In this document: piece after piece, positions 8,395-16,664 of the stretch
How the letters are laid out: each line of letters begins with the position of its first letter
Position numbering within the stretch: the stretch's first letter is position 1
Virus record (IMG/VR): IMGVR_UViG_3300046703_000247
Span: 1 to 64,000 of that record
Length of the DNA stretch: 64,000 nt
Reading direction: 5' to 3' (one strand)
Source: a virus
Notes under the pieces: generated by a model
What the model was told of the DNA's origin: nothing
What the model saw: only the letters and a program-made list of their open reading frames with translations
Databases searched by the model: none
Program-made: the position numbers and the translations under genes

Positions 8395-8957
8395 ACATCT
8401 GTGTGGCTGGGTTTTACTTTCACAAGCCACTAGTGGACCTGCTGATCGGGACCAACGCCTTCTTCGTCTGTCACAAGCCGGTCCCGCTGAATGCCTTCTT
8501 CGGGATGCAGTGTGAGTTCATCCGCAACGTCGGTCTGGAGTTCGGCTGCTACGACTGGTACCTGAAGAACAAGTGGGTGGGCGGCCCGGTTCTCTTCCTG
8601 CACGACGACAACGAGATCACCCAGGAAGCCCTGGACGCTATCGCCACCATTCAGCAGGACCAGGTCTTCCTGTTCGCAAGCGAAGCCGAAGCCGAGGCCA
8701 ACGGCAAAGCCCACGGCCGCGCGATGTTCTGCTCTGAACGGTTTCTCAACCGGCTGAAAACGGACAGCGGTTTCTGGTACGACGAGGGGCCGATCACAAG
8801 CGTGGCGATCCCGGCAACCTCGGCCGAGGAGCCCAACTACCACAACGCCGGCATCCAGACCTTCGTCGCCTACCTGAAGTCTCTACCGAAAGAGTTCTCG
8901 GTGAATCGCGTGGGCATCCTCAAAGGATTGAAAACAGGCTACCGGGGGCGGCTGTGA
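8391..8957 (+). CDS. Hypothetical protein of the glycosylation trio (GT-A-like)
   Basis: GTG 8391 overlaps the glycosyltransferase stop (GTGA). The 188-residue product has VLFLHDDNEITQEAL, which resembles the Asp-rich metal/nucleotide-sugar site of GT-A enzymes, and an N-terminal strand MNICVAGFYFHKPL. The overlap with genes on both sides argues that it acts in the same pathway. The exact family is not recognised. Confidence 0.6.
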   Translation: MNICVAGFYFHKPLVDLLIGTNAFFVCHKPVPLNAFFGMQCEFIRNVGLEFGCYDWYLKNKWVGGPVLFLHDDNEITQEALDAIATIQQDQVFLFASEAEAEANGKAHGRAMFCSERFLNRLKTDSGFWYDEGPITSVAIPATSAEEPNYHNAGIQTFVAYLKSLPKEFSVNRVGILKGLKTGYRGRL

Positions 8958-9463
8958 CCAAGATCAACCTCTGCTGCGGGCAGAGCATCCTCCCCGGCTA
9001 CGTGAATGTGGACGCCTGGCCCGGCGCCGGTGTGGACGTGGTACTGGACGCCCGCGACCTCCAATACGACGAGGGGATTGTGGACGAAGTCCTGATGTTC
9101 CACTGCATTGAGCACTTCTCGCTGGATGATGCCTGCGCCCTGCTCCGCAAGGTCTTCCGCTGGCTCAAACCGGGAGGGCATGTGATTGTCGAGGGGCCGG
9201 ATGTGCGGAAGGCCGTCGAGAACTGCAAGACCGGAGACTTCGACGCCATCAAGGGCATCTTCGGTGACATCGCGGAGCTGCGCAAGGGCAAGGAAGGCTA
9301 CCAGCACAAGTGGGGCTGGACCGGGGCGCTGATGCAGCAGGAGTTGGCCTCCGCCGGCTTCAACGTCGGCGAGGTGGAGGCGGGTCTCTCGCACTCTCCG
9401 CACGAATGGCGCGACTACCGAGTGGTCGGATTCAAACCCCAGGCGGTGAAACATGGCCTTTAA
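8954..9463 (+). CDS. SAM-dependent methyltransferase (class I)
   Basis: The 169-residue product starts at GTG 8954, overlapping the previous stop. The SAM-binding region is INLCCGQSILPGYVNVDAWP (motif I with acidic loop), followed by VDEVLMFHCIEHF and VFRWLKPGGHVIVEGPD (post-motif strand with LKPGG). It is of the size seen in small-molecule or sugar methyltransferases found next to glycosyltransferases. It may cap or modify the glycan made by its neighbours. Confidence 0.82.
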   Translation: MTKINLCCGQSILPGYVNVDAWPGAGVDVVLDARDLQYDEGIVDEVLMFHCIEHFSLDDACALLRKVFRWLKPGGHVIVEGPDVRKAVENCKTGDFDAIKGIFGDIAELRKGKEGYQHKWGWTGALMQQELASAGFNVGEVEAGLSHSPHEWRDYRVVGFKPQAVKHGL

Positions 9464-11270
9464 GAAGAACACCGGCAACCAGATCCTCTTCATCCTGACG
9501 AAGTCGGGTGATGGCAGCCACGCCAAAGGCGCGACGGTTTCTCAGGTCACCGCAGGTGGTGCATCCTACGTGCTGGTGAGCAACGGATCGGCCGCTGTTG
9601 CCAGCAAGGGGACGATTTCGCGGGCCGCCAGCCTGGTCAAGTCCGGTGTGTTCCGGCAGTCTCTGAAGGCGGCGGAATGCAACGGCGACATGGCCCTGTA
9701 TATGTTCACGGCCACGAGTTGCGCGCTTCAGCTCATCCCGGTCACCTTCGAGGCGAACACCCCTGGAGAAACCTACTCCCGGGTGCTTCTGAACGGTTCG
9801 CTGGCCTCGGATGCGCACAGCCAGTGTGTGTTGGCCACCTCGGCGGCGCGCCAGGCCGCCAGCCGCGCGCTGGTCATTCAATCCTTAGCCTCCGATGCCC
9901 AGTCGATGGCACAGCAAACCTACAGCCGTGTGATGCTTACGGCCTCTCTGGCGAGCGATGCTCACTCCCAGGCAGTTCTAGCCACCTCCGCTGCGCGGCA
10001 AGTGAACTCGCGGGCGCTGATTGTTCAGTCCTTGGCTTCCGACACCCACAGCCAGTGCGTTCTCGCGGTCTCTGCCGCCCGGCAGGGCAATTCCCGGGCC
10101 TTGCTCATTCAATCCCTAGCCTCCGACGCCGTATCGGCAGCCAGAGCCGTAGTGGTTACCATCGGGGCCTCCGACATCTCAGCGATCGCCTCAACGGTGG
10201 CCTCGGCCGTTCTCGCCGCTGGAGTGGGCGGGGATAATGCCTCTCGGATCTGGGCCTATTCCGACGCCGCCGCCACGAAATCGGCAGCCGAGCAGGCCAA
10301 CGCCCGCGCCCTGGTAATCCAATCTCTCGCCTCAGACGCCGAATCCCAGGCACAACGGAGCTACTCAGCCGTCCAACTCGCCACAAGCGCGGCCCGGCAA
10401 GGCGTTTCCCGGGCTCTCATAGTCCAGAGTCTGGCCTCCGATGCCCACAGCCAGGCGCTCCGCGTCTATTCCGCAGTAGCAGCGGGGGCGGGCGGGGCAA
10501 CGCCATCCGAAGTCTGGGCTTACCCCAATGCGGCAGCCGTGTTGAGCGCTGCGCAGGAAGCCAACTCCCGGGTGCTGGTGGTGCAGTCGGCGGCTTCGGA
10601 CGCCGTCGCGCTGGGCGTCCTTTCGACCAGTGCGGCTCGCCAGGCGGCTGCGCGGGCTCTCGTGATCCAGAGCCTCGCTTCCGATACCCACTCCCAAGCG
10701 GCGCGGACCTACTCGGCGGTGGCGGCCGGGGCCGGAGGCGCAACTCCTTCGGAGGTATGGGCCTATTCAGACGCCGCAGCGGTGCTGAGCGCCGCGCGCA
10801 AAGGCAGTTCCAGGGTGTTGACTGTCCAGTCGCTTGCCAGCGATGCCCAAAGTGTTGCCGCGGCCGCCTACTCCCGGTGCGTGCTGGCGACCAGCGCAGC
10901 CCGGCAAGGAAGTTCCCGCGCCCTAGTGGTTCAATCGCTGGTCTCGGATACCCACTCCGCAGCGATTCAGGGACTATCGCGGGCGCTGAGCATTCAGTCC
11001 CTCGTGAGCGACGTTCACTCCTTGGTGCAGGACGTTCCTACAGCGGATGAGAACGCCGACAAACTGCTCGGCCGCAACATCGCCGGCGCCTCGGATGGCG
11101 GCAGGACCGTCACCGGCGCCCTGCGCACTGTTCGCAACAAGATCGACACCGTAACGGTTCCAGGCTACGCCATCATCTACAGGGAAGACGACCTCACCGA
11201 AGACCACCGGCGCGCTCTGGCCACGGACGCCTCGGCGTTGCCGATCGTAACCTCCGACCCCACCACATAG
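9453..11270 (+). CDS. Heptad-repeat tail fibre with conserved C-terminal domain
   Basis: The 605-residue product has an N-terminal ~105-residue globular part. It is followed by ~420 residues of tandem 28-residue units in which Ser recurs every seventh residue (for example SRALVIQ, SLASDAH, SQAVLAT, SAARQ). This predicts a long oligomeric fibre shaft. The last ~75 residues (ADKLLGRNIAGASDGGRTV, then RNKIDTV and YREDDLTEDHR) form a C-terminal domain also present in the gene at 14837 and familiar from other phage structural proteins. ATG 9453 overlaps the methyltransferase gene end, so fibre and modification genes are co-transcribed. Confidence 0.75.
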   Translation: MAFKKNTGNQILFILTKSGDGSHAKGATVSQVTAGGASYVLVSNGSAAVASKGTISRAASLVKSGVFRQSLKAAECNGDMALYMFTATSCALQLIPVTFEANTPGETYSRVLLNGSLASDAHSQCVLATSAARQAASRALVIQSLASDAQSMAQQTYSRVMLTASLASDAHSQAVLATSAARQVNSRALIVQSLASDTHSQCVLAVSAARQGNSRALLIQSLASDAVSAARAVVVTIGASDISAIASTVASAVLAAGVGGDNASRIWAYSDAAATKSAAEQANARALVIQSLASDAESQAQRSYSAVQLATSAARQGVSRALIVQSLASDAHSQALRVYSAVAAGAGGATPSEVWAYPNAAAVLSAAQEANSRVLVVQSAASDAVALGVLSTSAARQAAARALVIQSLASDTHSQAARTYSAVAAGAGGATPSEVWAYSDAAAVLSAARKGSSRVLTVQSLASDAQSVAAAAYSRCVLATSAARQGSSRALVVQSLVSDTHSAAIQGLSRALSIQSLVSDVHSLVQDVPTADENADKLLGRNIAGASDGGRTVTGALRTVRNKIDTVTVPGYAIIYREDDLTEDHRRALATDASALPIVTSDPTT

Positions 11271-11303
11271 GACACCTGTTCGCGTTGTGTCGAGGATCAA
11301 GCA

Positions 11304-12104
11304 ATGAGATTTACTGCGGCTTTTCTGGGACTGTGGCTTGTAATCCCGCTCTCCAGCCAGGTGTTCACTGTTGGCCAGCCAAAGAACATCGACTACTCGG
11401 CCAAAACCAGCACGCGCACAATGAAGATTGGCACCGCCGCGCCATCCTCGGGCGACTGCGATGCTGCCGGCGAAGAGGGTCGTCTGTACCTCCAGACCGG
11501 CGACCCCGCCTCGGTGCCGGGCCAGACATGGGTCTGCCGGAAGGCCGGCGCGAGCACCTACGGTTGGCAACCCATCGGGCATCTTCAGGGGACCGCCGCC
11601 CCTGCGACGTGCGTGGTAGGCCAGGTCTTCTTCGACACCGACGCGACCGCGGGTGCCAACTGGTTTGGCTGCACGTCGACCGACATCTGGACGCCGCTCT
11701 CCCATCTCCAGAACACCGATACCGGCACGACCTCTACCTGCTTCCAGGTAGCGAGCGGCGCTACGGGCCCGAAGTTGTGTACGGACGGATCGGGCGGATT
11801 TTCGCTCAAGGATGCGAGTGACAACGTCATTCTGAGTTGCACGACGGCGGGCGCCTGTACCTACTACGGCACCGGTTCTGGCGAAACCGAATTGAAGAAC
11901 CAGACTGGCACGCTCGCCGCCGGCTCCGCCTCGGGATATACGAACACCGGCATCAACTCGAGCGGTGATCCAGTTTGGCGCACCTATGGGGGAAGCGAAA
12001 AAACGGCGGCGGCCGCGTCCGCAGTGACCGCCAGCGGCGGATCGGGCTGCACCATCACGGCAATCGTGGCCGGAATCATCACCGCGGCGACGTGTGCACC
12101 ATGA
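11304..12104 (+). CDS. Secreted fibre-like protein with cysteines
   Basis: The 266-residue product carries a signal peptide (core FLGLWLVIPLSS, Gln next) after a GAGGA ribosome site. The mature chain is Gly/Thr/Ser-rich, with short motifs such as GRLYLQTGDPASVPGQTWVC and GQVFFDTDATAGANWFGC that repeat as 'value plus unit' beta segments. Several cysteines suggest an oxidising extracellular location. It overlaps the next gene by ATGA. Confidence 0.65.
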   Translation: MRFTAAFLGLWLVIPLSSQVFTVGQPKNIDYSAKTSTRTMKIGTAAPSSGDCDAAGEEGRLYLQTGDPASVPGQTWVCRKAGASTYGWQPIGHLQGTAAPATCVVGQVFFDTDATAGANWFGCTSTDIWTPLSHLQNTDTGTTSTCFQVASGATGPKLCTDGSGGFSLKDASDNVILSCTTAGACTYYGTGSGETELKNQTGTLAAGSASGYTNTGINSSGDPVWRTYGGSEKTAAAASAVTASGGSGCTITAIVAGIITAATCAP

Positions 12105-14317
12105 GAAAACTACTGTTGGCTCTGATCCTCCTCGCCCTGCCCCTGTGGGCAGCGGCACCCGTGTGCAATGCCGGGGCGCAGACCACGTACCGGGCGGTCA
12201 CTTCGGCCACCCTGGATGGTACTGGATCTACAGGAGATTCGGCGCTTGCCTACGCCTGGAGCCAGACCAGCGGACCGTCTACGGTGGCTTGGAGTGGACA
12301 GACGACAGCTACCCCGAGCGTCACCAACACTGTGTTCGGGTCCTACGTGTTCAGCCTGACGGTTACGGACGCCATCGCGCAGACCGCCACCTGTAGCGTG
12401 AAGCACGGGTTTGTGCTGACCGACGCCAACGGGATAGTGAATACCGGGAGCACCACGCTCGACACCCTGCTGGGGAAGTTGATCCGGTCTGGACTCAATC
12501 CCTGGCCGTGGGCTGACGATCGCCACACCGCGGCGGCGGACTTCAATATCGTCTATCTGGCGGACGGCTCCTACTACCAGGAATTTTGGGAGGACAGCCA
12601 AGGTCCGGGAACTGTCACTGTGACCGAGGGAAGTGCTGCCGTGACGGGAGTTGGTACGGACTTTACGACGCGCTACTGCGAAGGACCAGGGAGCCCGACG
12701 GTGGTCAAGACGGCTGCTGGTGGTCAGCACGTCCTGCTTTTGCTCTGGTACCCGGATAGCTCACCCGAAGGGTACGGTCTACGCTTTCAGTCGATTGCCA
12801 GTTGCACCGATGACACGCATCTGACCCTTGACGCTGTGTGGTTCGGGAACGGCCACGACTGCGCGGCGGGCGGGTGCTCCTACTCATACGACGACCCCTC
12901 GAACAGCTATGGCGGCGTGTGGAACTGGCCGGAGCGGGCCGGCTCGAACTACTACGATGCAGTGGCGGCCTTTTACGCGCTGTACTACCGCAGCGGCATC
13001 GACGACTACCTGACGGCGGCGCGAGACCTCGCGGACCGCGACTGGAAGTACCGCATGGACAGCGGGTTCATGTGCTACTACGGGCCGGGGGATCGCTGTG
13101 GTGGGAGCCTGCAACCGAGGTCGTATTCCGCGCTGGGGTTTGTCCTGCGGGCCAACGATGGGCGGTCTGATATGTGGCCGGGGCTGGAGAATCTCTGGTC
13201 GTATTCGATGAGTCTTGCCACGGACAGTATTTCCTGGGGCATCTGGGACACGCGCGAAGAGGCGTACATGACGGCGATGATCGCCTACTGTGCGCTCTAC
13301 GACACCGACGCCACGTATCGGGCGAACTGCAAGACCAGCCTCAGCGGATTGATGGAAGACCTTTGGGGCGTGAACCAATCTGCGACTGGAACCTTCGATG
13401 CTTTCTACGGCGCCCATAGTTCCTGGCTGGACTCGTGCCACGTGGATCTGACAAATAGTTCCACCACGGTGACCGCCGACGGCTGCACTTTCGATTCGGC
13501 CCACTTCCCGACACACATCGTTTTCCAGGCCGGCTTGACGGCCCCTGCAAACAACGCTGCAACAGAGAATGTCTATTACACGGCGACCTATTCAAACGAC
13601 ACGACGCTCACCCTTGATGCCCCCTACGCGGGCACCACGGGTGAGCACGGCTGGATGATCGGGTACGGGACTTGCCCCGGCGAGTGTTTCGTCGGCTGGG
13701 GATCGCAGCCGTTCATGGTGGGCATTCTGGGATTCGCTTTCGACATGACTGCAAAGGCTTTGACGGTTTCGGACCCAACCAACGCGGCGTTGGCTCTGCA
13801 CTACAATGCCGATCTCGCCACCTGGCAGAAGGATTACGGCTACCGCCCGGCAGTCAAGGGAATGCAGTACATGGTCGGGACGGTGGACTGTCCGACGCCC
13901 ATCAATGAGTCGTGGACGTGGTGCACGGCAAGCATGACCCCGACACAGGCCCGCACACTCAACGCGGAGTCTCTGCGGTCCGTGATGCTGGCCTATCAGC
14001 AGTCCTCCAACGCGACCCTGAAGACCTTTGCGGACACCCTCTACAACTCGATGTGGGCGGCGCCGGGGACGTGTCCTGTCGGATCAACGGCTTGCGTGGC
14101 AGACGGTGACTACATCTCCGACTGGGACGATGGCGCGTGGTTTCTACAACCTCCACCGGGAGGGAGCCCGTGGAACAACCGATGGCACAAGTATTTCGGC
14201 ATGTCATTCGGAATCGGGGGCAGCGCGTCGTGGCCTGCTGTCCGGCTGGGACCGTATACCGCCCCGACCCGGTTCATTCGCGGCCGACTGACCACCAATG
14301 TAGGAGGCACACCATGA
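12101..14317 (+). CDS. Large secreted PKD-domain protein, possible alpha/alpha-barrel carbohydrate-active enzyme
   Basis: ATG 12101 overlaps the previous stop (ATGA) and starts a signal peptide (core LLLALILLALPLWAAA); the product is 738 residues. Residues ~20-105 read as a PKD/REJ-type Ig domain (SATLDGTGSTGD, then YVFSLTVTDA). Residues ~270-660 contain repeated aromatic helices (NYYDAVAAFYALYYRSGIDD, ARDLADRDWKYRM), as in (alpha/alpha)6 toroid glycosidases or lyases. Beta segments such as VTEGSAAVTGVGTDF occur twice. A glycan-degrading tailspike-like role is inferred; no catalytic pair is assigned. Confidence 0.6.
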   Translation: MRKLLLALILLALPLWAAAPVCNAGAQTTYRAVTSATLDGTGSTGDSALAYAWSQTSGPSTVAWSGQTTATPSVTNTVFGSYVFSLTVTDAIAQTATCSVKHGFVLTDANGIVNTGSTTLDTLLGKLIRSGLNPWPWADDRHTAAADFNIVYLADGSYYQEFWEDSQGPGTVTVTEGSAAVTGVGTDFTTRYCEGPGSPTVVKTAAGGQHVLLLLWYPDSSPEGYGLRFQSIASCTDDTHLTLDAVWFGNGHDCAAGGCSYSYDDPSNSYGGVWNWPERAGSNYYDAVAAFYALYYRSGIDDYLTAARDLADRDWKYRMDSGFMCYYGPGDRCGGSLQPRSYSALGFVLRANDGRSDMWPGLENLWSYSMSLATDSISWGIWDTREEAYMTAMIAYCALYDTDATYRANCKTSLSGLMEDLWGVNQSATGTFDAFYGAHSSWLDSCHVDLTNSSTTVTADGCTFDSAHFPTHIVFQAGLTAPANNAATENVYYTATYSNDTTLTLDAPYAGTTGEHGWMIGYGTCPGECFVGWGSQPFMVGILGFAFDMTAKALTVSDPTNAALALHYNADLATWQKDYGYRPAVKGMQYMVGTVDCPTPINESWTWCTASMTPTQARTLNAESLRSVMLAYQQSSNATLKTFADTLYNSMWAAPGTCPVGSTACVADGDYISDWDDGAWFLQPPPGGSPWNNRWHKYFGMSFGIGGSASWPAVRLGPYTAPTRFIRGRLTTNVGGTP

Positions 14318-14832
14318 TCCTCGAACTGGCGCTTCTGTTCCAGGTTGCGCTGGGAGGTGCAACGGTCACCCTCTCCACGGGGCAGAGTAGTGTGACGGAC
14401 GCGCAGGGATACTACTCGTTTCAGGTTCCAAATTGCTGGACCGGGAGGGTTACACCGAAACTGAGCGGATTTCTCTTCACTCCGGCCTCCAGCTCGCGGA
14501 CCTGCCTGGGGGCGGATTTCGTGGCCGACTTCGTAGGCAATGCCACGGATGTGACGCCGCCGGTGGTGAAGGTGATCAATCCCAAGAACAACGCCTCGCT
14601 TCTGCGCCAACTTGTGCTGATCCAGGCCACAGCGACCGACAATCGGGCTGTGGTGGGAGTGCGCTTTCTGGCGGACGGAGTGGCACTGGGAGGTGAACTT
14701 CAGGTCGGGCCATATAAGACCCTCTGGGACGCCAGAAAGACGACCGCGAAGAGCTGGCACACGATCACGGCCATTGCGCGCGACGGGGCCGGGAACTCCG
14801 CTACGACGAGCGTGCGCGTGCGGATGAGGTAA
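14314..14832 (+). CDS. Ig-like (Big_7-type) secreted or fibre protein
   Basis: ATG 14314 overlaps the previous stop and has AGGAGG upstream; 172 residues result. The N-terminal half resembles a carboxypeptidase-regulatory-like sandwich (GATVTLSTGQSSVTDAQGYY). Residues ~80-172 form an Ig domain with the common pattern VRFLADGVALG, then PYKTLWDA, then HTITAIARDGAGN. Such domains decorate fibres and bind polysaccharide. The hydrophobic start (MILELALLFQVALG) could be a short signal peptide or just a strand. Confidence 0.65.
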   Translation: MILELALLFQVALGGATVTLSTGQSSVTDAQGYYSFQVPNCWTGRVTPKLSGFLFTPASSSRTCLGADFVADFVGNATDVTPPVVKVINPKNNASLLRQLVLIQATATDNRAVVGVRFLADGVALGGELQVGPYKTLWDARKTTAKSWHTITAIARDGAGNSATTSVRVRMR

Positions 14833-14836
14833 CCCC

Positions 14837-15328
14837 ATGAGCCGACTAGACCAGTCCACCGCTTACGAGCGCATGTTCTACATGAACGATGCCGGCCTGA
14901 CCGTCTCGGTTGCGATCAGTAAGGCCGGAGCGGCGTTCGGAGCGGCGGCCGGGGCCGTGACTGAGGTAGCATACGGCTGGTACAAAGTCTCCCTGACTGC
15001 TGGGGATACCAACACCCTCGGGGATTTGGCATATCAGTGCACAGCGCCGGGCGCCGACCCGTGTGCGTTTGCGGATCAGGTGGGCCCCGCGCCCGTCGAC
15101 GAGGCCGCGATCGCCGACAAACTCCTCGGCCGCAACATCGCCGGTGGATCGGATGGGGGGCGGACTGTGACGAGCGCTCTGCGGAGTATGCGCAACAAGG
15201 TGGACACGGTTTCCGTACCAGGCAAGGCCATCTTCTACCAGGAGGACGACATAGTTGAAGATCACCGGCGTGATCTGACCAGCGACGCCCTGGCATTGCC
15301 TATTGTAACCGCCGACCCAACCACATGA
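14837..15328 (+). CDS. Fibre-associated protein sharing the C-terminal domain of the 9453 fibre
   Basis: The 163-residue product has a ~75-residue N-terminal beta domain (NDAGLTVSVAISKAG, then YGWYKVSLTAGDTN). Its C-terminal ~77 residues closely match those of the fibre at 9453 (ADKLLGRNIAGGSDGGRTV, then EDDIVEDHRRDL). It may be a short version of that fibre without the heptad shaft, acting as an adaptor at the same site. A GTAACCCC leader gives only a weak ribosome site. Confidence 0.7.
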   Translation: MSRLDQSTAYERMFYMNDAGLTVSVAISKAGAAFGAAAGAVTEVAYGWYKVSLTAGDTNTLGDLAYQCTAPGADPCAFADQVGPAPVDEAAIADKLLGRNIAGGSDGGRTVTSALRSMRNKVDTVSVPGKAIFYQEDDIVEDHRRDLTSDALALPIVTADPTT

Positions 15329-15651
15329 TGCACCCGTTCTGGCATCCGGTTTTCGGTAGACTCCGTCGAACCTCACTGACACCGGCAGTTCCTCCGCCGC
15401 CCCCGGAGTTGCATCTCGGGTTGATGTTTTGGCACCCGATCCTTGGCAGGCTGCGGGCCTGGTTCGGCATCGGAACGCCCAGCGGCCGCCCGGCGGTGTT
15501 TCTTGGCACTATCAACGGGCAGGCAATCTTCCTCGGTGGGATGGATGGGGCCTGTTCACTTGGTTCTATCAATGCGGTGGGGCTCGACCTGGGAACGATG
15601 GAGGCGGGGGCGGTCCGGTTGGGGAAGATTCCGATCAGACGCGGCTCTTAA
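15325..15651 (+). CDS. Short repetitive beta protein
   Basis: The 108-residue product overlaps the previous stop (ATGATG). It has a duplicated N-terminal motif (FWHPVFGRLRR and FWHPILGRLRA) and a C-terminal ladder of Leu-Gly strands (FLGTINGQAIFLGGMDG, CSLGSINAVGLDLGTMEAG) that suggests a small beta-helix or prism. It ends just before repeat copy 4. The function is unknown; its position suggests fibre association. Confidence 0.55.
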   Translation: MMHPFWHPVFGRLRRTSLTPAVPPPPPELHLGLMFWHPILGRLRAWFGIGTPSGRPAVFLGTINGQAIFLGGMDGACSLGSINAVGLDLGTMEAGAVRLGKIPIRRGS

Positions 15652-15997
15652 CTTCTATGCCGTACCTTTGGGAGACGGAACCCTGCGGTTCCTTCCCCCA
15701 AACCCGCTTCTTCCCTGATCCGAAAGGGAAAGGCTGGAGAAGTTCGAGTGTGGAACTCATGGCCCGATTGTGGAACTCCTGCAAACGAACCACGGAGTTG
15801 GGTAAGGCGGGCCGGGGCCAGAGTTCAATGAGACCGTTTGGCTGCATCCAGTACATCTGTGGTGCCAACGCTCCGTACGGGAAATATGGCGGAATGGCGC
15901 CCATCCTTCCCTTAGCTGGTGCGGCCACCTTCGACACCGGCACAGCCGGCGCGGCGGCCATCCCCAGCAGCATGCGGAGCAGCCCGCGGCGGTTCAT
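15635..15997 (-). CDS. Twin-arginine-leader protein of unknown function
   Basis: The 120-residue product begins MNRRGLLRMLLGMAAAPA, a Tat-type leader (Arg-Arg followed by a hydrophobic stretch and Ala-rich cleavage region). The mature part has PPYFPYGALAPQMYW and a short helix, without a recognised domain. About the last 25 residues (GKKRVWGKEPQGSVSQ onward) are encoded by repeat copy 4, so the original C-terminus was probably replaced. It overlaps the upstream Tat gene by 4 nt. Confidence 0.6.
   Translation of the reverse strand: MNRRGLLRMLLGMAAAPAVPVSKVAAPAKGRMGAIPPYFPYGALAPQMYWMQPNGLIELWPRPALPNSVVRLQEFHNRAMSSTLELLQPFPFGSGKKRVWGKEPQGSVSQRYGIEVKSRV
15661..15718 (-). repeat. Palindromic repeat copy 4 (reverse)
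   Basis: The inner stem is GGAACC/GGTTCC (15678-15683, 15687-15692), a paired A-to-G change relative to the GAAACC/GGTTTC copies. GGGAG and TTCCCCC form the outer stem. It begins 10 nt after the preceding stop and codes the C-terminal residues of the minus-strand gene at 15635. Confidence 0.85.
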
Positions 15998-16281
15998 GAT
16001 GTTCCTTCGGCACGCTGGCTGAACCGCGCGGGTTTGCGAACCTCCAAGGTATCCCCGATTTTCGGCCCTTTGAAGGCAAACTGGTTCTCATAATCGCGGT
16101 TTACCATTTTGGCGAATGCGAGATGCTTTTTAAGAATGGCCAGCATCTCCCTCGTGATTTCCGACTGAGTCAATAGTCGGTTTCCGGGCCACGGCAGCCG
16201 GGCAGCCAGAGTGTTGCGCAGTGGAAACGTGGCGGAGGCCGCAGCCCCCAAGAGAGCGCCGATGAACCCGCGCCGATTCAT
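15994..16281 (-). CDS. Tat leader fused to an N-terminal fragment of a P22-type major capsid protein
   Basis: The 95-residue product begins MNRRGFIGALLGAAASATFP (Tat leader). Residues ~36-90 (LTQSEITREMLAILKKHL, FAKMVNRDYENQFAFKGPK, KIGDTLEVRKPARF) match the N-terminal arm pattern of P22-coat-family capsid proteins, which typically read 'ITREAL..L...L.F...V.R.YD..FA..GAKIGD.L.IR.P.R'. A full capsid protein is several times longer, so this is a fragment, encoded opposite to the virion genes. It could be an exported decoy or a remnant. The match is from memory of the family. Confidence 0.65.
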   Translation of the reverse strand: MNRRGFIGALLGAAASATFPLRNTLAARLPWPGNRLLTQSEITREMLAILKKHLAFAKMVNRDYENQFAFKGPKIGDTLEVRKPARFSQRAEGTS

Positions 16282-16292
16282 GTCCCCATTCT

Positions 16293-16351
16293 AAGGGAAG
16301 AAAAGGTCCTAGGAAAAGAAACCGTAGGTTTCGTTTCCTGGAGCCCCGGCC
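16293..16351 (+). repeat. Palindromic repeat copy 5 (forward)
   Basis: The outer stem AGGAAA/TTTCCT and inner stem GAAACC/GGTTTC surround a GTA loop. It lies between the minus-strand Tat gene start (16281) and the plus-strand start 16371. Confidence 0.85.
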
Positions 16352-16370
16352 AATAAAGGGAATTTGAGCC

Positions 16371-16664
16371 ATGCCCATGAACCCCAACGTATTGGAACTG
16401 GATCCCAACGACGAGCGCGACTGCTATTGGGATGCTGAGAACGACACCATCGCCACCGGCGGCGCCGCCTGGAGTTCCGTCGCCATCTCGCCCGTGGGAA
16501 CCCCCGCCCTGACCATCGGAGTGCCGGTGAACACCACGACGCGCACCATGGCCAACGTCAAGGGCATCGCCCTGGGGTCTCTGCACGAGCTGATCTGTAA
16601 GGTAACGCTCACCTCGGGGCAGAAGATCGAGCGCTCGCGCTACGTGAAAGGCGTGAACCAGTGA
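16371..16664 (+). CDS. Small Ig-like protein, candidate fibre-tail adaptor
   Basis: The 97-residue product follows a pattern seen in short phage adaptor proteins next to tail genes: an acidic start (LELDPNDERDCYWD), a 'DTIATGGAAWSS' strand pair, and a closing strand with conserved Arg and Glu (VTLTSGQKIERSRYV). An AAAGGG site lies 10 nt upstream of ATG 16371; ATG 16377 is an alternative. It overlaps the next gene by GTGA. The adaptor call is moderate. Confidence 0.6.
   Translation: MPMNPNVLELDPNDERDCYWDAENDTIATGGAAWSSVAISPVGTPALTIGVPVNTTTRTMANVKGIALGSLHELICKVTLTSGQKIERSRYVKGVNQ

Larger units (their letters stand above)
15661..16351. mobile_element. Putative repeat-bounded cassette B
   Basis: Reverse copy 4 and forward copy 5 bracket two minus-strand genes with twin-arginine leaders, inserted between the fibre group and the adaptor gene at 16371. 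Confidence 0.45.

Noticed and set aside
10974-12158. A 394-codon minus-strand frame opposite the fibre genes
   Set aside because: It is Arg/Gly-rich with no ribosome site and mirrors a strong coding frame, as do the long minus frames at 17696-18805 and 45042-46181. These are GC-rich shadows.
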